From Thiobacillus sp. SCUT-2 (GTDB lineage Bacteria; Pseudomonadota; Gammaproteobacteria; Burkholderiales; Thiobacillaceae), in NCBI RefSeq assembly GCF_035621355.1, contig NZ_CP141769.1:1984001-2048000 (forward strand): a stretch of 64,000 nt of DNA, given 5' to 3'. The stretch's first letter is position 1, and each line of letters begins with the position of its first letter. The position numbers and the translations under genes are program-made. The notes below the pieces were generated by a model. It made no database searches and was not told where the DNA came from. It worked only from the letters and a program-made list of their open reading frames with translations. Positions 22,094-30,780 of this stretch are shown here, one piece after another.

Positions 22094-23011
22094 TCAAAAA
22101 AGCCTTTCGTTGAGCATGTTCAGCAGGTACTGTCCGTACGCGTTCTTCTTCAGCGGCTCGGCGAGCTTTGCCACCTGCTCCGCCGTGATGTAGCCCTGGC
22201 GGTAGGCGATCTCCTCGGGGCAGGCGATCTTCAGGCCTTGCCGCTTCTCGATCGTCTCGATGAAGAGCGAGGCTTCCAGCATCGACTCGTGGGTGCCGGT
22301 GTCGAGCCAGGCATGGCCGCGGCCCATGATCGAAACATTGAGCGCGTCTGCCTCGAGATAATGCCGGTTGACGTCGGTGATCTCGAGCTCGCCGCGCGGC
22401 GACGGCTTGAGATTGCGCGCGATGTCCACCACCTGGTTGTCGTAGAAATAGAGTCCGGTGACCGCGTAGTGCGACTTCGGCTGGGCGGGCTTTTCCTCCA
22501 GGCTGATCGCCTTGCCGGCCGCGTCGAATTCGACGACGCCGTAGCGCTCCGGATCGTTGACACGGTAGGCGAACACCGTGGCGCCGGCCTCCCGCGCGCT
22601 CGCCTCGCCCAGGTCGTTCGCCATGTCGTGGCCGTAGAAGATGTTGTCGCCAAGCACCAGCGCACTCGGCCCGTTCCCGACGAAATCCGCACCGATGACG
22701 AAGGCCTGTGCGAGCCCCTCGGGCTTCGGCTGCACCGCATACTGCAGGTCGAGCCCCCACCGCTCGCCGTCGCCCAGCAGCTGCTCGAAGCGCGGCGTAT
22801 CCTGCGGCGTCGAGATGATCAGGATGTCCCGGATCCCCGCGAGCATCAGCGTGGTCAGCGGATGGTAGATCATCGGCTTGTCGTAGATCGGCAGCAGCTG
22901 CTTGGATACGGCGAGCGTCGCCGGATAGAGGCGGGTGCCGGAGCCGCCGGCGAGGATGATTCCTTTGCGGTGAGCGGGGAGCGGGGAGCGGGGAGCGGTT
23001 TGGGGGTGCAT
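22094..23011 (-). CDS. rfbA: Glucose-1-phosphate thymidylyltransferase RfbA
   Basis: First enzyme of dTDP-rhamnose synthesis, making dTDP-glucose. The nucleotidyltransferase signature [14 protein letters not shown], then [24 protein letters not shown] and [11 protein letters not shown] are present; 305 residues. The usual protein begins close to RKGIILAGG. Here 16 residues ([14 protein letters not shown] and two more) precede it and are encoded by four GGGGAGC/GGTGAGC heptads, with no start codon nearer the domain. The repeat has apparently replaced the native 5' end. The enzyme core is intact. Confidence 0.93.
   Translation of the reverse strand: MHPQTAPRSPLPAHRKGIILAGGSGTRLYPATLAVSKQLLPIYDKPMIYHPLTTLMLAGIRDILIISTPQDTPRFEQLLGDGERWGLDLQYAVQPKPEGLAQAFVIGADFVGNGPSALVLGDNIFYGHDMANDLGEASAREAGATVFAYRVNDPERYGVVEFDAAGKAISLEEKPAQPKSHYAVTGLYFYDNQVVDIARNLKPSPRGELEITDVNRHYLEADALNVSIMGRGHAWLDTGTHESMLEASLFIETIEKRQGLKIACPEEIAYRQGYITAEQVAKLAEPLKKNAYGQYLLNMLNERLF
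22969..23003. repeat. Heptad repeat inside the 5' end of rfbA
   Basis: GGTGAGC, then GGGGAGC three times in exact tandem (22969-22996), then a degenerate GGTTTGG. The array is read as codons of rfbA and lies directly downstream of the four-helix-bundle gene. Confidence 0.75.
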
Positions 23012-23013
23012 GG

Positions 23014-23376
23014 TTATTCGGTTTCTTTCATTTTCTTGTGCAGGCCAAATACAAGCTTGCTGGTTCGTTCGATCAAAGGCTCAACCAGGCTCTTGTCTGA
23101 TTGGGCATATCCGAGCCGAATAGCGATTTGATATTGGGTATCCAGTTCGCTGAGCGAGCCACGGGCAATACTGAGAAACCGGGCAAACTCCCGGCTTCCA
23201 TCCCGGGCAGCGCCCTCGGCCAGATTACTCGGAATGGAAACCGCGGCACGCCGCATCTGAGACACCAATCCATACTGTTCCTGCACTGGAAAAGTCGCGG
23301 TGATTCGATAAACGGCCTCGACCAACTCCATGGCACTTTTCCATGCATCAAGCCGTTCGTGGGGTTTACCGCTCAC
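23014..23376 (-). CDS. Four-helix-bundle protein (23S rRNA intervening-sequence protein family)
   Basis: 120-residue protein of the IVP/four-helix-bundle family. The [18 protein letters not shown] opening, [29 protein letters not shown] and [11 protein letters not shown] segments are diagnostic. The family was named from copies encoded inside 23S rRNA intervening sequences; its function is unknown. The gene begins with a GTG (23376) that is itself part of a heptad repeat, and the repeat supplies the GGGGAG Shine-Dalgarno. It overlaps the end of rfbB by 11 bp and stops 2 bp before rfbA. It interrupts an otherwise canonical rfbB-rfbA pair. Confidence 0.88.
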   Translation of the reverse strand: MSGKPHERLDAWKSAMELVEAVYRITATFPVQEQYGLVSQMRRAAVSIPSNLAEGAARDGSREFARFLSIARGSLSELDTQYQIAIRLGYAQSDKSLVEPLIERTSKLVFGLHKKMKETE

Positions 23377-24445
23377 CGCTTACCGCTCCCCGCTCACCAT
23401 ACTGCACATCCACCCACTTCCGATATTCGCCGCTGGCGACGTGCTCGACCCACGCCATGTTGTCGAGATACCAGCGCACCGTCTTGCGGATGCCGCTCTC
23501 GAAGGTCTCGTCCGGCTTCCAGCCCAGTTCGCGATGGATCTTGCCCGCGTCGATCGCATAGCGGCGGTCGTGGCCGGGGCGATCCTTCACGTAGGTGACC
23601 AGACGCTCGTGCGGCCCCGCCGGGTCCGGACGCATTTCGTCGAGCAGCGCGCACACGGTCCTCACGATCTCGATGTTGGGCATCTCGTTCCAGCCGCCGA
23701 CGTTGTAGGTCTCGCCGATCTTGCCCTTTTCGAGCACCGTTCGGATCGCCGAACAGTGGTCGGTGACGTACAGCCAGTCGCGCACGTTCATGCCGTCGCC
23801 GTAGATCGGCAGCGGCTTGCCGCGGGTCGCGTTGAGGATCATCAGCGGGATGAGCTTCTCGGGGAACTGGTAGGGACCGTAGTTGTTCGAGCAGTTCGTC
23901 GTCAGCACCGGCAGCCCGTAAGTATGGTGGTAGGCGCGCACCAGATGGTCGGATGACGCCTTGCTCGCCGAATACGGGCTGTTGGGCGCGAACGGCGTCG
24001 TCTCGGTGAAGGGCACATCGTCCGGCCCCAGCGAGCCGTAGACCTCGTCGGTCGACACGTGGAGGAAACGGAACACCGCCTTATCGGCTTCCGGCAGGCC
24101 CATCCAGTGGCCGCGCGTCTCCTCGAGCAGATGAAAGGTGCCGACGACGTTGGTCTGGATGAAGTCCTCCGGGCCGTGGATCGAGCGGTCGACATGGGAC
24201 TCGGCGGCGAAGTTGACGATCGCGCGCGGCCGGTGCTCGGCGAGCAGCTTGCCGACCAGTTCGCGGTCGCCGATGTCGCCCTGCACGAACAGGTGACGCG
24301 CATCGCCCTGCAGGCTCGCAAGGTTCTCCAGGTTGCCCGCGTAGGTCAGCTTGTCGAGGTTGAGCACCGGCTCGTCGCTCGCGCGCAGCCAGTCGAGAAT
24401 GAAATTCGCGCCGATGAAACCGGCGCCGCCGGTGACCAGTATCAC
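23366..24445 (-). CDS. rfbB: dTDP-glucose 4,6-dehydratase RfbB
   Basis: 359-residue NAD-dependent dehydratase of dTDP-rhamnose synthesis. [33 protein letters not shown], the catalytic [12 protein letters not shown] and [17 protein letters not shown] are all present. The start is GTG 24445. The last ten residues ([10 protein letters not shown]) after WVDVQYG are encoded by the heptad array and are not family sequence, so the original C-terminus has been replaced. The enzyme domain should be unaffected. Confidence 0.94.
   Translation of the reverse strand: MILVTGGAGFIGANFILDWLRASDEPVLNLDKLTYAGNLENLASLQGDARHLFVQGDIGDRELVGKLLAEHRPRAIVNFAAESHVDRSIHGPEDFIQTNVVGTFHLLEETRGHWMGLPEADKAVFRFLHVSTDEVYGSLGPDDVPFTETTPFAPNSPYSASKASSDHLVRAYHHTYGLPVLTTNCSNNYGPYQFPEKLIPLMILNATRGKPLPIYGDGMNVRDWLYVTDHCSAIRTVLEKGKIGETYNVGGWNEMPNIEIVRTVCALLDEMRPDPAGPHERLVTYVKDRPGHDRRYAIDAGKIHRELGWKPDETFESGIRKTVRWYLDNMAWVEHVASGEYRKWVDVQYGERGAVSGER
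23371..23398. repeat. Heptad repeat at the rfbB / four-helix-bundle junction
   Basis: Four heptads in register: GCTCACC, GCTTACC, GCTCCCC, GCTCACC. On the minus strand they encode the last residues of RfbB and the start region of the four-helix-bundle gene. They are inverted relative to the array at 22969, so the gene is bracketed by inverted arrays. Confidence 0.75.
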
Positions 24446-24501
24446 GTGTGGACCCCCATCCCTTTTGTATGTTTCTTGATCAAGCGTTCCGATTGGTTTC
24501 C

Positions 24502-25482
24502 TCAGACGGTGCGCTCGCCGCGGTCGAGAAAATCCGCATAGGCCTGCTCGATGCCCTGTGCGAAGCGCATTTTCGCCTGCCACCCCATCGCGTTCAGCCG
24601 CCCCACATCCATCAGCTTGCGCGGCGTACCGTCGGGCTTGGTCGAATCGAACTCGATTGCTCCCTCATATCCCACAGCCTGCTTCACCGCCTCGGCGAGC
24701 TCTCGGATCGTGATGTCGTGGCCCACGCCTATGTTAATGAGCGGCGCGAGACCGTCGTTGCGGTCCTGCCCGAGGAGCGGCACAAATTTCTCATCCGGGA
24801 GGTTCATCAGATGGACGCAGGCGTCAGCCATGTCGTCGCTGTAGAGGAATTCGCGGCGCGGCGTGCCGGTGCCCCACACGGTCACGCTCGGCGCTTTGGC
24901 GAGTTTCGCCTCATGGAAGCGGCGGATCAGCGCGGGGATGACGTGAGAGTTCTCCGGGTGGTAGTTGTCGCCGGGCCCGTACAGGTTGGTCGGCATGACG
25001 GCGAGATACTGGGTCTTGTACTGCCGGTTGTACGCCCAGCACATTTCGATGCCGGCGATCTTGGCCAGCGCGTAGGGCCGGTTGGTCGGCTCGAGCTCGC
25101 TGGTCAGCAGATGCTCTTCCTTCATCGGCTGCGGCGCGAGCTTGGGATAGATGCAGCTCGAGCCGAGGAACAGGAGGCGCTTGACGTCGTTCTTCCAGGC
25201 CGCGTGGATGATGTTGGTCTGGATGGCGAGGTTGTCGCGGATGAATTCGGCAGGATAGGCGTTGTTGGCGTGGATGCCGCCGACCTTGGCCGCGGCGAGG
25301 AACACGTAGTCCGGTTTCTCGAGTTCGAAGAAGGCTTCGACTTCGGCCTGGCTGGTGAGGTCGAGTTGCGCGTGGGTGCGGGTGACGAAGTTCTCGTAGC
25401 CCTTGGCCTGCAGGTTGCGCATCAGCGCGGACCCTACCAGCCCACGGTGCCCAGCCACATAAATTTTCGAATCGGATTTCAA
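24502..25482 (-). CDS. fcl: GDP-L-fucose synthase
   Basis: Epimerase/reductase that turns GDP-4-keto-6-deoxymannose into GDP-L-fucose; 326 residues. [10 protein letters not shown], the KVGGIHANN block, GSSCIYPK with catalytic YALAKIAG, and [12 protein letters not shown] are diagnostic. A TTG at 25482, preceded seven bases earlier by GAGG, is the best start; a GTG at 25497 is an alternative. It follows gmd, the enzyme providing its substrate, with a 65-bp gap. Confidence 0.93.
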   Translation of the reverse strand: MKSDSKIYVAGHRGLVGSALMRNLQAKGYENFVTRTHAQLDLTSQAEVEAFFELEKPDYVFLAAAKVGGIHANNAYPAEFIRDNLAIQTNIIHAAWKNDVKRLLFLGSSCIYPKLAPQPMKEEHLLTSELEPTNRPYALAKIAGIEMCWAYNRQYKTQYLAVMPTNLYGPGDNYHPENSHVIPALIRRFHEAKLAKAPSVTVWGTGTPRREFLYSDDMADACVHLMNLPDEKFVPLLGQDRNDGLAPLINIGVGHDITIRELAEAVKQAVGYEGAIEFDSTKPDGTPRKLMDVGRLNAMGWQAKMRFAQGIEQAYADFLDRGERTV

Positions 25483-25501
25483 GTTACAACCTCGCACAGA
25501 C

Positions 25502-25540
25502 TGCCCTTCGACGGGCTCAGGGCGAACGGGCTACTGGCCA
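25502..25540. repeat. Dispersed CCCTTCGAC...GGGCGAACGG intergenic repeat
   Basis: CCCTTCGACGGGCTCAGGGC followed by GAACGGG lies in the gap between gmd and fcl. A related copy with both CCCTTCGAC and GTCGAAGGG arms lies at about 50613-50650. Repeats of this type are common between genes in proteobacteria. Confidence 0.55.
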
Positions 25541-25562
25541 AACCCTCGCCACCATTCCTTCC

Positions 25563-26687
25563 TTACTCGTGGTAATCCATGGCCTTGTAGCCATGCTTCT
25601 TGACGAGTTCGTCGCGCTCGGCGGCCTTCAAGTCCTCGCGCACCATCTCGGACACCAGTTCGTCGAACGTGATCTTCGGCGTCCAGCCGAGTTTCTGCTT
25701 GGCCTTGGCGGGATCGCCCAGCAGCGTCTCGACTTCGGTGGGGCGGAAGTAGCGGGGGTCGACCGCGACGATGCACTTGTCGCCCTCTCCCCCGGCCCCT
25801 CTCCCGCCCGCGGGCGAGGGGTGGACGAGGTAGCCTTTCTCATCGACGCCCTGCCCTTCCCAGCGGATCTCCATGCCGAGCTCCTTGGCGGCGGCGTTGA
25901 CGAAGTCGCGGACCGAGTACTGGACGCCGGTGGCGATCACGAAGTCTTCCGGCTTTTCCTGCTGCAGCATGAGCCACTGCATTTCGACGTAGTCCTTGGC
26001 GTGGCCCCAGTCTCGCTTGGCGTCGAGGTTGCCGAGGAAGAGGCAATCCTGTAGCCCGAGCTTGATGCGGGCCAGGGCGCGGGTGATCTTGCGGGTGACG
26101 AAGGTTTCGCCGCGGATGGGGCTCTCGTGGTTGAAGAGGATGCCGTTGCAGGCATACATGCCGTAGGCTTCGCGGTAGTTGACAGTGATCCAGTAGGCGT
26201 AGAGCTTGGCGCAGGCGTAGGGGCTCCTGGGGTAGAAGGGGGTGGTTTCCTTCTGCGGGATTTCCTGGACGAGGCCGAAGAGTTCGCTGGTACTGGCCTG
26301 GTAGAAGCGGGTTTGCTTTTCCAGGCCGAGGATGCGGATGGCCTCCAGGATGCGCAGGGCGCCGAGGGCGTCGGAGTTGGCGGTGTATTCGGGTTCTTCG
26401 AAGCTGACGGCCACATGCGACTGGGCAGCGAGGTTGTAGATTTCGTCGGGCTGCACCTGCTGGATGATGCGGATGAGGCTGGAGGAGTCGGTGAGGTCGC
26501 CGTGGTGCAGGATGAAGCGGCGGCCCGTCTCGTGCGGGTCCTGGTACAGGTGGTCGATGCGGTCGGTGTTGAACAGCGAGGTGCGGCGCTTGATGCCGTG
26601 CACTTCGTAGCCCTTGCCCAGCAGAAATTCGGCGAGGTAGGCGCCGTCCTGGCCGGTGACGCCGGTGATGAGGGCTTTTTTGGTCAT
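25563..26687 (-). CDS. gmd: GDP-mannose 4,6-dehydratase
   Basis: First enzyme of GDP-fucose synthesis, 374 residues. [31 protein letters not shown], the catalytic ST(S)ELFG and [19 protein letters not shown] segments, and [18 protein letters not shown] are present. Between GVDEKGY and [10 protein letters not shown] there is an in-frame stretch rich in glycine and proline ([14 protein letters not shown]). It is encoded by a palindromic CCCCTCTCCC repeat and is not part of the family. It sits in a surface segment near the C-terminus, so activity may persist. Confidence 0.93.
   Translation of the reverse strand: MTKKALITGVTGQDGAYLAEFLLGKGYEVHGIKRRTSLFNTDRIDHLYQDPHETGRRFILHHGDLTDSSSLIRIIQQVQPDEIYNLAAQSHVAVSFEEPEYTANSDALGALRILEAIRILGLEKQTRFYQASTSELFGLVQEIPQKETTPFYPRSPYACAKLYAYWITVNYREAYGMYACNGILFNHESPIRGETFVTRKITRALARIKLGLQDCLFLGNLDAKRDWGHAKDYVEMQWLMLQQEKPEDFVIATGVQYSVRDFVNAAAKELGMEIRWEGQGVDEKGYLVHPSPAGGRGAGGEGDKCIVAVDPRYFRPTEVETLLGDPAKAKQKLGWTPKITFDELVSEMVREDLKAAERDELVKKHGYKAMDYHE
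25783..25822. repeat. Palindromic CCCTCTCCC repeat inserted in frame in gmd
   Basis: The core has arms CCCCTCTCCCGC and GCGGGCGAGGGG around a two-base centre, complementary at 11 of 12 positions, with a further CCCTCTCCC copy upstream. Elements of this kind normally sit between genes. Here one is read through in frame. Confidence 0.65.
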
Positions 26688-26780
26688 GTTCCTGAACTCA
26701 AACTATTGCGTAATCCGGGATTGTCTTATTTTTCATGCTCGGCTGTCATGTTTTTGCCGGTTAGTCCAACCTGATGGCAG

Positions 26781-27881
26781 CTAAACCCAGTCCTTCAGCA
26801 ATGTTTCGTAATCCCCAAGTATCTTTTCCCAGGTGAACTCGGCAGCATGGCGCGCCCGGCTTTCGGCCTGGAGCTGCGCCAATTGCACTCCATCATCCAG
26901 CAGGGTCTCAATCCGCTGCGCACATCCGTCCTCATCGCGGAAAAACACGCCCCCGCCCCCCGCCACCCAGCGGTTATAGGGATTGTCGTGCGCCAGCACC
27001 GCATTGCCCGCACCCAGCGCCTCCACCAGCGAAGGATTCGTTCCGCCCACCTGATGCCCATGCACATAAAACCGGGCATGGAAGCGCAGCGCCTGCACCA
27101 CCGCCTTGTCGTAGATCGCGCCGGGAAAAATCACCTCGCCGGACGCCGCTTCCTTCACCGCACGCTGATAGGCATGGCCTGGATCATACTTGCCGAGCAC
27201 CACCAGCTTGCAGCCGCGCGGCTTGCGCGACCACGCCCGCACCACCTCCAGAATCGAGTTCTCCGGCTCGGCGCGCGCTATCAAAATGGCGTAAGCGCCC
27301 GGCTCCAGCCCATAAGGCGCAATCAACCCGGCATCAGCGGCATCCACCCGATCCGAGCCATAGGGAATCATGGTGACCTTGCTTTGCGACACCCGAGTGG
27401 CCAGATGCTTCTTGATCTCCGGATGGTCCGCCACCAGGTGGTTGCCCAGCCAGCAGCCCGCCCAATCGTTCAGCCAGAACCACGTCCTGGCCACCTTGCC
27501 CCACTTCTGGCGCCGCCACTCCACGCCATCCATGTTGATGACGTTCTTCTGCCCCTTCAGCCGATACAGCGCGCAGAACACCGCCGTGTTGTAGCCCAGG
27601 GTCAGCACCAGTCCCTTTTCGCCTGCCGCGTGCACGGTGGATTTCCAGTCGAAAACAATGGTCCCCGCTGCGCCCGTCGTGGCCACCGGCATGCGCACCC
27701 GCCGCACCCCGCGCCACTCGTCCTCGAACACCGGCCCTTCGCCATCTTCCTGGCAATACACCGTCACCTGCCAGCCATGCTCGACCAGATACGGCGCCAA
27801 ATGCTCGGCAAATGTCTCGAAGCCGCCATGCGCGGCAGGCACCCCGCGCGTGCCGAGGATACGGATATGTCTTGTCGTCAC
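26781..27881 (-). CDS. Glycosyltransferase (DUF1972 + GT-B group 1)
   Basis: 366-residue cytosolic glycosyltransferase. The N-terminus RILGTRGVPAAHGGFETFAE is the DUF1972 signature seen in rhamnosyl- and related transferases. A C-terminal GT-B donor domain follows (GQVGGTNPSLVEALGAGNAVLAH, shown in part). A GTG start at 27881 overlaps the TGA of the sulfotransferase gene (GTGA). It probably adds one sugar, perhaps rhamnose or fucose, to the exopolysaccharide repeat unit; the donor is inference from the cluster. Confidence 0.85.
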   Translation of the reverse strand: MTTRHIRILGTRGVPAAHGGFETFAEHLAPYLVEHGWQVTVYCQEDGEGPVFEDEWRGVRRVRMPVATTGAAGTIVFDWKSTVHAAGEKGLVLTLGYNTAVFCALYRLKGQKNVINMDGVEWRRQKWGKVARTWFWLNDWAGCWLGNHLVADHPEIKKHLATRVSQSKVTMIPYGSDRVDAADAGLIAPYGLEPGAYAILIARAEPENSILEVVRAWSRKPRGCKLVVLGKYDPGHAYQRAVKEAASGEVIFPGAIYDKAVVQALRFHARFYVHGHQVGGTNPSLVEALGAGNAVLAHDNPYNRWVAGGGGVFFRDEDGCAQRIETLLDDGVQLAQLQAESRARHAAEFTWEKILGDYETLLKDWV

Positions 27882-28879
27882 GGCGTGTCGTATCCCAGTC
27901 TTGTCATCGTGTCGCGGAACAGCGCATCCACTGCCGGATGCAGTTCCGGCCAGCCCTTGGCCGGGTTGTCGTAAAGCCGCTTCTTCGCGTATTCCGCCAC
28001 CCGCGGATCCGGCTCCAGATCGCATCGCTGTTGCAGGCGCACCAGCTCTCCCGCCGGATCGGCCAGCAGCGTCTCGTAGGCCACCCTGATCACCGCATCT
28101 GCGTGGCGCTGTTCCTGCTCCAGCCCCTCGCGCATGGTCACGATCCATTCCAGCGCGGCCCGGTTGGCGTGGTCGAGATCAGCCGTCGCCAGCGGCCACA
28201 CCGATTCATAAGCCGAGTCACCGAGAATCAGCTGCTCGCGCAGGTAATGCCACTTGATGTCGTTGCGCCCCCACCAGTCGTCGGTATGCTCGCCGGATTT
28301 CACGCCCAGCCGCTCCGACCATTTGACCACCGATGGCACCGCATCTGCCCCGCTGCGCGTGATGAAGACGAACTTCGCATCGGGAAACAGTGCTCGGACA
28401 TAGCCCACCCGGAAAATCAATTCCGGGTACTTGTCCACCACCCGGGACGAACCGGTCAGCGTCAGATAGCGCGAAAACAGCCGGCGCGCCCGCAGGCCCA
28501 TGGCAGACGTGGCATCCGTCGCACCCATGCGGAACCGTGCACCCGAATCCGAGTAGTTGCCGTTGATGTCCTGACGCGGATCGATCACATGCCACAGCGC
28601 CTTCGGCTCGTTCAGATAGCCAACCTGCTCATGCAGCGAAAGCAGGATGCCCAGAATCGTAGTGCCCGAACGGCCAAGCCCGGTGATGAACACCGGACGA
28701 TCCACCACCGGCTCGCCGGGCAACGCCGCCAAGGTATTCAGCCAGGCGAACACCAGCGGGTTGATATAGCGCCCCTTGGTCGTCAGCGGGCGCCCTTCAT
28801 AAAAACCATAACTTGCAAGGCGCCGTACCAACCTGCCTATTCCATAGCTCGCGTACTGGCGATCAACCTGGGCAACCAT
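27878..28879 (-). CDS. Sulfotransferase family protein
   Basis: 333-residue protein with the PAPS 5'-phosphosulfate-binding loop (FITGLGRSGTT, about residues 68-78) and a 3'-phosphate-binding FVFITRSGADAVPS segment. This is the sulfotransferase fold. In a polysaccharide locus it could place sulfate on the polymer. It begins with ATG directly after the TAA of the acetyltransferase (TAAATG) and overlaps the next glycosyltransferase by four bases. Acceptor unknown. Confidence 0.82.
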   Translation of the reverse strand: MVAQVDRQYASYGIGRLVRRLASYGFYEGRPLTTKGRYINPLVFAWLNTLAALPGEPVVDRPVFITGLGRSGTTILGILLSLHEQVGYLNEPKALWHVIDPRQDINGNYSDSGARFRMGATDATSAMGLRARRLFSRYLTLTGSSRVVDKYPELIFRVGYVRALFPDAKFVFITRSGADAVPSVVKWSERLGVKSGEHTDDWWGRNDIKWHYLREQLILGDSAYESVWPLATADLDHANRAALEWIVTMREGLEQEQRHADAVIRVAYETLLADPAGELVRLQQRCDLEPDPRVAEYAKKRLYDNPAKGWPELHPAVDALFRDTMTRLGYDTP

Positions 28880-29515
28880 TTACAAGCCGCTTTCAAACGA
28901 AGTCGCACTGCCATTGATAGGCGCAGGATTCATTACGTCTGCAATACAATTGTCCTTCACGATCGCAGCAGGGTTGCCGCTAACGACCGAGTTCGGCATT
29001 ACGCTTTCAGTAACGAATGCTCCACCCGCAACACGGCTACCGCGACCAATTGTCACGCCCCCAACAATAATGGCGTGAGGTCCAACCCATACCTCGTCCT
29101 CTAATTGTGGATATTCGGTCATCCGCGCACCTTCTTGCGAAATACGGTCACGCCGGCCAAGGGTCACCCCATTAAATAGCGTGACGTTTGCTCCGATACG
29201 AGCCTTAGGATTGACGACCAAGCCCCAACCGTGCGTGATGGCCAGACCAGGGCCCACTTGAGTTTTCCAAGAAAGATCGATTGCGGCGTGATGAGTAGCT
29301 ATCCCATGAAATATTTTGAAGAGCGGGAGAAGAACTCGTATGCCGCCCCGAGAACTCGCGGCTAATTGGCATAACCGCATTGTAACGATCACCCGAAAAT
29401 TTCTCTTGGTCAGTGCACCTGTTATGAGGCGTCGCCAACTGAACAGGCCATACTGGCGAAACGTGTCGGCTTTCAAAGCCCCCCATGCATTAACGTGATC
29501 GATTTGCGCAATCAT
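28880..29515 (-). CDS. Serine O-acetyltransferase-like hexapeptide transferase
   Basis: 211-residue acetyltransferase of the CysE-like left-handed beta-helix class. IHGWGLVVNP-type and IGANVTLFNGVTLGRRD segments are followed by hexapeptide repeats and GGAFVTESVMPNSVVSGNPA. The location among glycosyltransferases argues for O-acetylation of the polysaccharide rather than cysteine synthesis. The base composition is visibly lower in GC than neighbours, suggesting separate acquisition. It overlaps the upstream glycosyltransferase by 26 bp. Confidence 0.83.
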   Translation of the reverse strand: MIAQIDHVNAWGALKADTFRQYGLFSWRRLITGALTKRNFRVIVTMRLCQLAASSRGGIRVLLPLFKIFHGIATHHAAIDLSWKTQVGPGLAITHGWGLVVNPKARIGANVTLFNGVTLGRRDRISQEGARMTEYPQLEDEVWVGPHAIIVGGVTIGRGSRVAGGAFVTESVMPNSVVSGNPAAIVKDNCIADVMNPAPINGSATSFESGL

Positions 29516-30767
29516 CCCCTCTCCCCCCCTCGTCCGGCCCGTCCAATTTCACTCCCAGGCTGGCATACAAGGCCAGCATCTCTCTCAGGTAGCGCTCTGC
29601 CGTATACGTCCGCGCAACATATTCCCGCGCCGTCTTCCCCATTTCCGCGACAACACTATCCGGCATCTCCGCAAACTTGCGCAGCAAGTCCGCCAGTTCA
29701 TCCACCTTGCCACTCTCGAATAGCGCCCCCGTCTCACCCTCGCGCACCATTTCCGGAATGCCGCCGATGCGCGCTCCAATTACCGGCTTGCCGCTGCCAT
29801 AGGCTTCCAGCACGCTCATTGGTGCGTTCTCGTACCACTCCGACGGCAGCACGATCGCGCGCGCCTCGCGCACCCACTTCCACAACGGCTCGCCGCTCAC
29901 AAAGCCGAGGAACTCGATATCACCGCCCACCTCGGCCGCCAGGGCCTTCAGCGCATCGCCTTCCGGCCCGGTGCCGGCAATACGCAGCTTCACTTTCGCC
30001 TGTGCCGCTGCACGGATCAGGGTGGCCACCCCCTTCTCCATCGCCAGGCGGCCGAAATAGAAAAAGTAATCGCCCGGCTCGTAGCAGGCCGTATAGGCAG
30101 CGGCATCCACATAGTTCGGGATATAGGCCAGCTGCTGTTCCGGCCACCCCCATTCCATCAGCTTCCGCTTGTAGAACTGGCTGGGCGCCACCACCCTGTC
30201 CAGATTGCGCCGGTAAAGCCCCAGCGATTTGTGCACCGCCGACTCCACCATGATCAACGCGCTCACCGGCAGCGAATCACGAATGCAGCGGTTGGCAACC
30301 ACATGCAACAAATTGCCGGAGCGGCATTTCTCGCACACGCCGCCGCGATTCAGCATCTTGTAGGCCGGGCAGGCCAGCTTCAGGTCGTGCGCGGTCATCA
30401 CGGTGGGTATGCCACGCTGCTTCAGTTCCACCAGCACCGAGGGCGACAAATGATGATAGATGCAGTGGGCATGCGCCACGTCGGCGGGAAACTCATCGAG
30501 CAGCGCAGCGATCTTGCGTTTGGCCTCGCTCGAATAGATTACCTTCCCCGCCATCGCCAGCTTGTCCAGCATCCCGTACTCATGGCCGAACTCGATCTCG
30601 TCGGCAAAAAATCGGCTCCATGGCGAAGCCTCGTTCTTCGGATGATGCATGGTCATCACCGCCGTGTCCCAGCCTCGGGCGCGGAACATGGCATCGTGCT
30701 CCACAAACACCACGTCCGAACCGCCGCGGCGATAGTTGTAAGTATTGAGTGAAAGCAGTCTGGACAT
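29490..30767 (-). CDS. Glycosyltransferase family 4
   Basis: 425-residue GT-B glycosyltransferase. The N-terminal acceptor domain starts MSRLLSLNTYNYRRGGSDVV. It contains a cysteine-rich HDLKLACPAYKMLNRGG / CEKCRSGN segment typical of a subset of GT4 enzymes. The donor domain shows PSEWYENAPMSVLEAYGSGKP, with the E-x7-E nucleotide-sugar motif. It is in the exopolysaccharide operon; donor and linkage are unknown. Confidence 0.86.
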   Translation of the reverse strand: MSRLLSLNTYNYRRGGSDVVFVEHDAMFRARGWDTAVMTMHHPKNEASPWSRFFADEIEFGHEYGMLDKLAMAGKVIYSSEAKRKIAALLDEFPADVAHAHCIYHHLSPSVLVELKQRGIPTVMTAHDLKLACPAYKMLNRGGVCEKCRSGNLLHVVANRCIRDSLPVSALIMVESAVHKSLGLYRRNLDRVVAPSQFYKRKLMEWGWPEQQLAYIPNYVDAAAYTACYEPGDYFFYFGRLAMEKGVATLIRAAAQAKVKLRIAGTGPEGDALKALAAEVGGDIEFLGFVSGEPLWKWVREARAIVLPSEWYENAPMSVLEAYGSGKPVIGARIGGIPEMVREGETGALFESGKVDELADLLRKFAEMPDSVVAEMGKTAREYVARTYTAERYLREMLALYASLGVKLDGPDEGGRGDDCANRSR

Positions 30768-30780
30768 TGTGGGATATCCG

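Noticed and set aside
22037..23398. Insertion sequence around the four-helix-bundle gene
   Set aside because: No transposase, no IS-type terminal inverted repeats and no target-site duplication seen; only heptad arrays.
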